From Stromatinia cepivora (lineage: Eukaryota > Ascomycota > Leotiomycetes > Helotiales > Sclerotiniaceae), in assembly GCA_014898415.1 (NCBI GenBank), contig RCTD01000014.1, positions 434,001 through 498,000 of the forward strand: a stretch of DNA of 64,000 nucleotides, given 5' to 3'. The notes beneath the pieces were generated by a model. That model saw only the letters and a program-made list of their open reading frames with translations. It searched no databases and was not told where the DNA came from. Of the stretch, positions 57,148-64,000 are shown piece by piece. Position 1 is the stretch's first letter; every line of letters starts with the position of its first letter. The translations under genes and the position numbers were made by a program.

Positions 57148-59943
57148 ATGCCATTTGGCCGCACCACCTCTCCAGCACTTTCTTCACTCATTAGAGGTCG
57201 TCTTGCGCAACGCTGGAGAGCGCATCCTCATTTTACATTTCGCAACACCAATGCACCAACTCGAAGAGTTCTATACTCTTCTATCGCAAACGCGATGTTA
57301 GGACGGGCGGTTAAAGCTAAGGCTACAGAGCCCCAATCTCTGCATCCGAAAAACGACGCAAAGAAGGCAGCAATTACGCAAAAGAATATGACACGAAATG
57401 GGAATATTCAAGAGTCATTAAAGCCAAAACCTTCGCAGGCAATCGGTGGATATGTACAACCCTTGAGGCCAGCTTCAGCAAATGAGAAGATGTTACCAAA
57501 GAAAAGCCAATCGACCATTGTATCAAGTGCCGTCAGCTCTCATTTGAGTTCGTTATTCAGCAGGGATGGTGCATTCCAAGATACACCAAATAGCAGCTTT
57601 GCTGTGGAATTTAATGAGGATGATTGGAGCGATGACGATAATATAGATTTCGATATCAGCTACACTTTACCCACACAAACTTTATCTACCAATGCCTCCA
57701 TGCCAGCGCCCCCGAAGCCTACCCCTTCAACAATACCCCCGTCCCCATTTGCGGAAAGAGTAAAATCACAGCGAGCCCCGAGCAGTAGCGCGCAGACTTG
57801 GTCGTCTTCACCACCTTCACACAAAGAGACGCCGCCTGGAGCTAAAAAGCGGAGAGAGCGTGAGCATGAACAATTGGCGGCACAGTCTCTCATAATCATA
57901 GAAGATGATGAGGCACCAAAACCAAAACGACGAACATTACCATGGATACAGAAACAGTCGGAACAAGATGAGGTATCGCATAGACAAGAACAAGCAGAGG
58001 AATTAAGCTCTCAAACGTCTGGCTCATCTGCTCCCGCTGTTTGTTTCAAATGCAGAAAGACAGGCCATTACAGCAAGCAATGCCCGACCAGCGGCAAAGG
58101 AAAACCAAGTGAATGGGATCACGATCAAGACAAGAAACAACCTTGGAACAACACTGAAAGGCAGGTTGCGGAGAACAAGAAGTTAGTCAAGGAAAGGCGA
58201 AAGAAAACAGTCGACCTGGCTGAAAAGACAGCCGCCGAGGCACACGGTCGCACTAAGACTGCTAAGTTAGCTCCGATACACCTGACTGACGAGCAAATTC
58301 GGGTCAAGAGTTTGGTCGTGGATCAGGGTAAAAGTGTCTTCTTTACTGGTTCTGCCGGTACTGGAAAATCTGTTCTGATGAGATCAATCATTGCTGCTTT
58401 GAAAAAGAAGTATGTTCGCGAGGGTGACCGAGTTGCTGTCACGGCTTCAACAGGTTTAGCTGCCTGCAATATCGGTGGCGTGACGCTGCACAGCTTTGGA
58501 GGCATCGGGCTTGGTAAAGAAGACGCACCTTCACTCATAAGAAAGATAAAGAAAAACAACAAAGCTAAGCTTCGGTGGACGAGAACCAAGGTTTTGGTCA
58601 TTGATGAGATTTCTATGGTTGATGGCGATTTGTTCGATAAATTAGAAGAAATTGCGAGGGGAATGCGTAACAATGGACGACCATTTGGAGGTATACAACT
58701 TGTGATTACTGGAGACTTCTTCCAATTGCCCCCTGTTCCAGATTACAACCAAAAGAGTCGAGGTGTCAAATTTGCATTCGACGCTGCTACCTGGGGAACG
58801 GCAATCCATCATACAATTGGTCTAACAGAAGTTTTTCGTCAAAAGGATCCTGGTAAGGTGGAGATATTATATTATGCCGAAGCAAGCTAACATTGCATAG
58901 TATTCGCAAACATGTTAAACGAGATGCGACTAGGAAAGGTCTCCCAAGACACTATAAAAGCTTTTGCCGGAATGAAACGCGCCATAAATTATGAAGACGA
59001 CTTGACTGCTACAGAATTGTGCGTATATTGCAATACTAACGCTCTTCATCACTGACTGGTCTTTAGATTTCCAACCAGGAACGAGGTCGAGAACTCAAAC
59101 ACCTTCAGATTGAGAAGTCTACACGGCAAGTCGTATAGGTATGATGCTGCTGACTCGGGTTCAATCACTGATGAAGGGATGAGGGAGAAACTTCTTTCAA
59201 ATATGATGGCTCCTAAATCCATCGAACTAAAGAAGGGAGCTCAAGTCATGTTGATCAAAAATATGGATGATGGACTAGTAAACGGATCACTTGGGAAAGT
59301 TGTCGCTTTCATGAGTGAAAAGTCGTTCGAGATCTATGATTCGAACCCAGATATACTCAATGAAAAAGAACTTTCCGATGCTGAGGAGGAACATAACCGT
59401 CAATCAGACCTCGCGAGGTTTAAACAGACCAATAAAGAGTTACCTATCACTGGAATCTCCAACAATGGCAGGCTGTTCCCATTGGTACGATTTTCTATCC
59501 CAGACGGAACTGTCAGAGATCTTCTTGTTCAGCCAGAGGAATGGAAGATTGAGCTACCAAACGGAGAGGTACAGGCACAACGCACCCAGTTACCTCTTAT
59601 TCTTGCCTGGGCACTCTCTATTCACAAAGCACAAGGGCAAACTCTTGAGCGTGTTAAGATTGACCTGAAGAGAGTGTTTGAGAATGGACAAGCATATGTT
59701 GCGTTGAGTCGAGCAACAAGCCAAGCTGGCTTGGAAGTTCAAAACTTCGATCCAAAGAAAGTCATGGCTCACCCAAGGGTTGCTGAATTTTACAACAGCT
59801 TGTATCGCTTTAACAAAGCTTTGGCGCACCCCAAAGTTGCGAGGGCTGATCCACCAAAGATACCAACGAAACCTATCAAGCCATTGAGAGACGATCCTCC
59901 TGTTGATGAGGACGAGGAAGAGATGGCACGCAATTTCGGTTGA
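57148..59943 (+). CDS. PIF1: PIF1-family 5'-3' DNA helicase
   Basis: Exons 57148–58852, 58901–59018 and 59067–59943, 899 aa. Superfamily-1B helicase acting at telomeres, G-quadruplexes and mitochondrial DNA. The helicase core has Walker [12 protein letters not shown] (about 398–408), motif [14 protein letters not shown], motif [14 protein letters not shown], the PIF1-type [10 protein letters not shown] segment and motif [10 protein letters not shown]. The first 50 residues are basic with no acid residues ([11 protein letters not shown]), fitting a mitochondrial presequence, and a second in-frame Met follows at 57295. A CCHC zinc knuckle ([14 protein letters not shown]) lies in the N-terminal extension at about 299–312. 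Both introns break codons in the helicase core and are needed for the frame. Confidence 0.93.
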
Positions 59944-60751
59944 AATAGCGGGCGTCTATAAGAGTCGTGACAGCAATCTTTTGGGTGTTTGCAGGAGTCG
60001 CTAGGATTCGCTTAGATTTTGCTCAATTTGGTTTGTGAAGGTTATATGGTCGATCTACGATCAGGCACTGGGCTCGCAAATGCGGGAATTGTCTTTGAGC
60101 GGCGCCATTGTTAGGCATGGGATTAAAAGACGAGTATGAGTAATGCCCTCCCTCTTCATATGTATAAAATTTACTCAACGAACAAATTACAAGGGACTTC
60201 TTGTAAAATCGCTAATGTTGATTCCCTCTTATTGTGCTACCTACTATTTGCATAAGACTTCTAATTTTGAAGATACCAGAAGCTGTTTAGTGTCAATCAT
60301 GCTTCCCCTTATTAAACATATATTGAAATCATGAAATACTCGAGTATTGACTGACTTTGTCTTGGGTTTTGCAAATCCACCCCGCCATAACCCTATTGAT
60401 AAGGCGGCGGGGATAATGTTTTGAAGCGGCGATCACCGATTAAGCTAGAACTAGCTCAAAAATCCCGATATACTTTTTTGGTCTCACCTCGCTATCATCT
60501 ACCCTTGTAAACTCCCAACCATCAGAAAGAAAAATCAACATACCTAGTTGTCAAGTTTGTCAATTTTGTTTCCCGAGAAACCCTTTTCCTTCTACCTATT
60601 TCCAATAATTGGTCCACCAATAGCTCTCTTCTCTCTATTTATTGAAAGTTATTTACACGATCCTACGCACTTACACCACCCTCCATCTCTTACTGCATAT
60701 CGCGAAGCTTTCTTCTCAGCCAGTGGTGAACAACCAAAAACGGAACCTGAC
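59944..60751. other. intergenic, no gene seen
   Basis: Spacer between PIF1 and EDC3, with a CT-rich stretch shortly before the EDC3 start. Upstream open frames are not supported. Confidence 0.4.
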
Positions 60752-62938
60752 ATGTCGAACCAATTTATTGGGCTCACTATGTTGGTGACCCTGAGTTCTC
60801 CACCTGGTGCGCAGTTGCGAGGCATTGTCAGTAGCATTGAACCTGGTAAAAGCCTGACTTTACGAGAAGGTTGGTGCTCACGTAACGTTGGCAAACACAT
60901 CCATTGCATTCGCTAATACGAAGCGTGCTTCATAGTTACCTGTCCATCTAATGGTAAATATGTCCCGGAGTTTACAATTAATGCGGCGGAAATTACAGAA
61001 TTGATTGAGGCTCGGAATGAAAATGTCAAGCCGCCTCCTTCGGTTATACAACAGAAGCCAGCGGTTGTACCTGCATCGGCAGCGAAAAAATTCGAAGATC
61101 CGGCGATTCTGAGCATGGGAAGGAGACCGGTATCGGACACTTCTCTTGCAGCATCGGTTCAATCGCAGTCGCAATGCAAGAGTACAACGATGGAACGCGG
61201 TGATTCGGCGCGAACTGCTGTGAGTCGTGAGGATAGGCGCAAAGAACAGAATACTTCATCTACATTACCCGAAAGTATGACAAGCATGGAAGTTCACGAT
61301 CAGGAGGAGCATGAAGAAGCAGAGACCCTGGAAGAACTCGATACAGAACTAGCTGAATTGTCAGTGGGGCCGGCTTTAGCCAAATCAGGACGACGAACTC
61401 GTAAGAGGAATCGAGGCAAAAAGCCTGTAGAACGTGCTTTCCAAGAGCCAGATGTTGTCCCGGCGAAAGAGACCACCCGATCAAAAGGTTGGAGACAAAC
61501 TCCGTTGTTAGAACCGGTTACTTCATTTCAACCATTTGCGACCTTGAAGAAGTCTCAGAGAAGGGGCAACAGGAATATGGAAGAGAGTGGATGGGCTACC
61601 GAAGAAGCAACCGATGTGCAAGAGATGGGAGATTTTGATTTTGCTGGTAGTTTGGCAAAATTTGACAAAAAGACTGTTTTCAACCAAATCCAGGCAGAGG
61701 ATGGTATCGCAGAGTCAGATCGTCTAGTTGGACACAATCGCTTACCGAAAGCAAAGCCTGGAACGTACGGAGGGAAGAACCTTCATCCTAGTGAGAACGT
61801 TCTGGATACACCAAACGGTGTTACAAAGGCTTCAGAAACTTGGAAAAGTGACGCGGATGACACAGATATCCAAGAAATAAGCAGCCAAAGAGGTTCGGGA
61901 AGTGGTAGAAACTCTCGTACACGAAGACCTGAGAGTAAATTAGGTAACCACCACAGACCGATTTCACGGAAAGGTAGTACTGTTCCAAGCTCCCAGCCAT
62001 CACGAAATATCTCTGTCGCACCATCAAAACCTATGTTCTATCTTCTTCCGTCCGATCGTCGATGTGAACCTATATCAGCGCTTCAAATGCTTAATCTGGA
62101 AAACATCGCAGATACTGAACTTGGCCTTACCGAGGATATGATGACTGAGAATGCAGGTCGTGGTATTGCTGAAGTCGGATTATCGGCTGTGAACAATGGA
62201 GGTCGTGGTTTAACCCAAGGCAAGAAATCCGCCGTCCCCACGGTCATAGTCTTCGCGGGCAACAACAAAAGTGGTCTTCGAGCGGTTGCAGCTGGTCGAC
62301 ATCTCCGAAACCACGGTCTCAACGTTGTAGTTTGTGTCCTTGGCCTTGAACGTGATTCCGAACTCTTGGTTGGACTACGTCGTCAAATCAAAGTTTTCCG
62401 CGGTTTCGGCGGTAAGGTTTATACCAAAGCCGAACTTCTTGATTTTGTCAAAACTTTGAATGCACCTATTGATTTGATAATAGATGGTCTTCTCGGTCTC
62501 ACAATGTCTTTTGAAGAGCTCCGAACTGGTGATCAAGCTACAGCCTACGAACTTATTGAATGGGCCAATAGAAATAAAGCAGCAGTTCTCGCCATTGATG
62601 TCCCTACTGGTATTGATCCCACGAGCGGTAAGGTAAGTGTCATTGATGGGCGAAAATTATATATCTACGCGAGATATGTTGTTGCAATGGGAGCACCTAA
62701 GAAAGGTCTATTAGAAGCAATGAGTATGGGCGAGGGAGTTGGTGATGAGGAGAAAATGGGATTAGGGATTACAAGCTTGAATGCGAAGGCGAGTGGGGAG
62801 TGGCAACTTTCCGTTGCGGACGTTGGGCTAGGGATGGCGGTTTGGAAGAAAGCCGGAACGAGAGTTAGGAGGGGAGTGGAGTTTGAGGGGAGCTGGGTAT
62901 TAGGAATGAGGTTTCAGAGCGGAGCGGGACTTGCATAG
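60752..62938 (+). CDS. EDC3: enhancer of mRNA decapping 3
   Basis: Exons 60752–60869 and 60936–62938, 706 aa. It activates the Dcp1/Dcp2 decapping enzyme and scaffolds P-bodies. The N-terminal LSm-like domain (about 1–75; MSNQFIGLTMLVTLSSPPGA, then TCPSNGKYVPEFTI) is formed across the intron. A long charged linker leads to the FDF motif (DFDFAGSLAKFDKKTVFNQI, about residues 268–290). The C-terminal YjeF_N/Rossmann domain starts near residue 425, with AGNNKSGLRAVAAGRHLRNH and DLIIDGLLGLTMSFEE, IDVPTGIDPTSG. This three-part order is diagnostic. The start was chosen because it gives the LSm domain; an upstream in-frame ATG at 60548 would add an unrelated hydrophobic stretch. Confidence 0.95.
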
Positions 62939-63718
62939 ATTTCGGGTTTGATTGCAGATTTCTTTCGTTTCTTGATGGGATTGTATGTTATGGGTTCAAA
63001 AGCATGAATTTTGGAACGGGGAGTGGAAATCAATAAATAGCATAGCATGGCGTTTTACTTGTTGCATATTTTTGGTATTGGCTAGCTTCTTGGCTGGCTA
63101 GGTATGGTGGGTCCTATGGCTGGCTTGATAGGGATGGGAATGAATTGAAACGAAATGGAATGAAATGATGTGGTTGCGATGCTTTGCTCGTCCATGGATG
63201 GAACAATAACATTATGAAAGGGGAGAAACGTGGAATAGATATTCGATATTATTATCGATGACAATGAAATATACTTTTTTATACTTTATTTTACGTTGAT
63301 ACACTTTGTTGATTGATTAGGTACTTTATGTTTCGTGAGTTGGCGAACCAATGATATTTGCCCAATGGGGCTGGTAAGATCTTACAAAGTGACTAGGAAA
63401 GGAAATGAGGAATGAGGAGTAAGGAGGTTTATACACATATTGAACTTGCACTATGAGTTTGGAGATGGTAACCTTACATGTATAATTTAGCTGGTGATGT
63501 TGATGCAGTCCGGTAGAGTGATAGAGTGAATATGTATTTGTTAATGCTTGATATGAGTGGATGTCGTCATGTATTGTGTATGATAATCTTGACTCGCAAC
63601 ATATCCGGGAAATCATTGATTTTGAAAAAATAACTCTGGAATGACTCCAGGACTTCAGGACTCCAGATAAATCCCCAACTCCAATCCCAGGTCCATTCGA
63701 CCGCCTAAAACCCCATCA
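62939..63718. other. convergent intergenic region
   Basis: 3' ends of EDC3 and of the BRCT protein face each other. AT-rich; no gene is seen. Confidence 0.45.
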
Positions 63719-64000
63719 TCATAACTCCATCAAATAACGATTTTCATCCAGCCTCGTCTCCGCATCCCAAGAATCTCGGATCCATTTCCAGCTCACGAGA
63801 TGCGCCGTCCTCCCGCCCAATTCCCTTTTGATTTCCCGAATCTTCTCCTCCGAAATTTCTGCAAAGATTATATGCGTCACATCTTCCTTCTTGACTTGTG
63901 TCTCCACATCCTTTCCGCGCAGAACCACACCGCACGCAAATTCGAAGTGGTTCATCGCGATCCTAATATCGATATTAAGATCCCCTTCCTCGCCATCCGT
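63719..64000 (-). CDS. BRCT-domain protein, C-terminal end (possibly DNA ligase IV)
   Basis: Open to the window end on the minus strand; only the last 93 residues are visible. The segment VTHIIFAEISEEKIREIKRE, then LVSWKWIRDSWDAETRLDEN, has the conserved Trp and hydrophobic pattern of a C-terminal BRCT repeat, ending in RYLMEL. The close of fungal DNA ligase IV, which seals non-homologous end-joining breaks, looks similar, but other BRCT proteins end the same way. The 5' part is needed to decide. Confidence 0.6.
   Translation of the reverse strand, partial: TDGEEGDLNIDIRIAMNHFEFACGVVLRGKDVETQVKKEDVTHIIFAEISEEKIREIKRELGGRTAHLVSWKWIRDSWDAETRLDENRYLMEL

Noticed and set aside
60548..60751. N-terminal extension of EDC3
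   Set aside because: The upstream in-frame segment is hydrophobic and unlike the LSm start; ATG 60752 gives the proper domain.

Overview
This is nuclear DNA of a filamentous ascomycete. Genes carry short GT–AG introns of about 45–70 nt, often with a CTAAC-type branch site, and intergenic DNA is AT-rich. The gene families include a fungal Med2-like protein, PET191, an EDC3 with a YjeF_N domain, a UstYa-family gene and PIF1. The overall look fits a Leotiomycete (Botrytis/Sclerotinia-like), but that placement is an inference from general gene style, not a search. Exon models were rebuilt by hand; every intact multi-exon model below stays open and its exon lengths sum to a multiple of three.

Layout. 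1–16 kb is mainly conserved genes: the 3' end of a Bax-inhibitor/LFG-type protein, a ceramide synthase, an MFSD10-like MFS carrier with a 5-nt microexon, a steryl-ester-hydrolase-type lipase, PET191/COA5, a small bZIP factor and a fungal transcription-factor-domain protein. 16–27 kb is an accessory island resembling a decaying secondary-metabolite locus. It holds a UstYa-like gene broken by a frameshift, an apparently intact UstYa/DUF3328 gene, a short secreted-peptide-like ORF, a multi-pass membrane protein cut by an in-frame TGA, and an ABCC transporter with two in-frame stops and a frameshift. 27–32 kb is gene-poor and AT-rich.

32–37 kb holds a secreted CAP/PR-1 protein and a SPATA20/DUF255 protein. 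37–43.6 kb is repeat-rich intergenic DNA around a DHA2-type drug/H+ antiporter. 43.6–51 kb holds two low-complexity hypotheticals, a Med2-like Mediator subunit, a small zinc-ribbon protein and an APH-like kinase. 51–64 kb returns to housekeeping genes: a three-RRM TIA1/Pub1-type protein with a long CT-rich leader, a PIF1 helicase with a zinc knuckle and probable dual start, EDC3, and the C-terminal end of a BRCT protein (possibly DNA ligase IV) running off the window.

The clearest unusual signal is the 17.5–27 kb island. Three neighbouring genes carry clear disabling lesions in otherwise well preserved reading frames, while the UstYa oxidase gene between them is still open. This looks like recent loss of a ribosomal-peptide or other cyclopeptide-type cluster, or alternatively errors or strain polymorphism. 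RNA-seq and comparison with sister strains would separate these.
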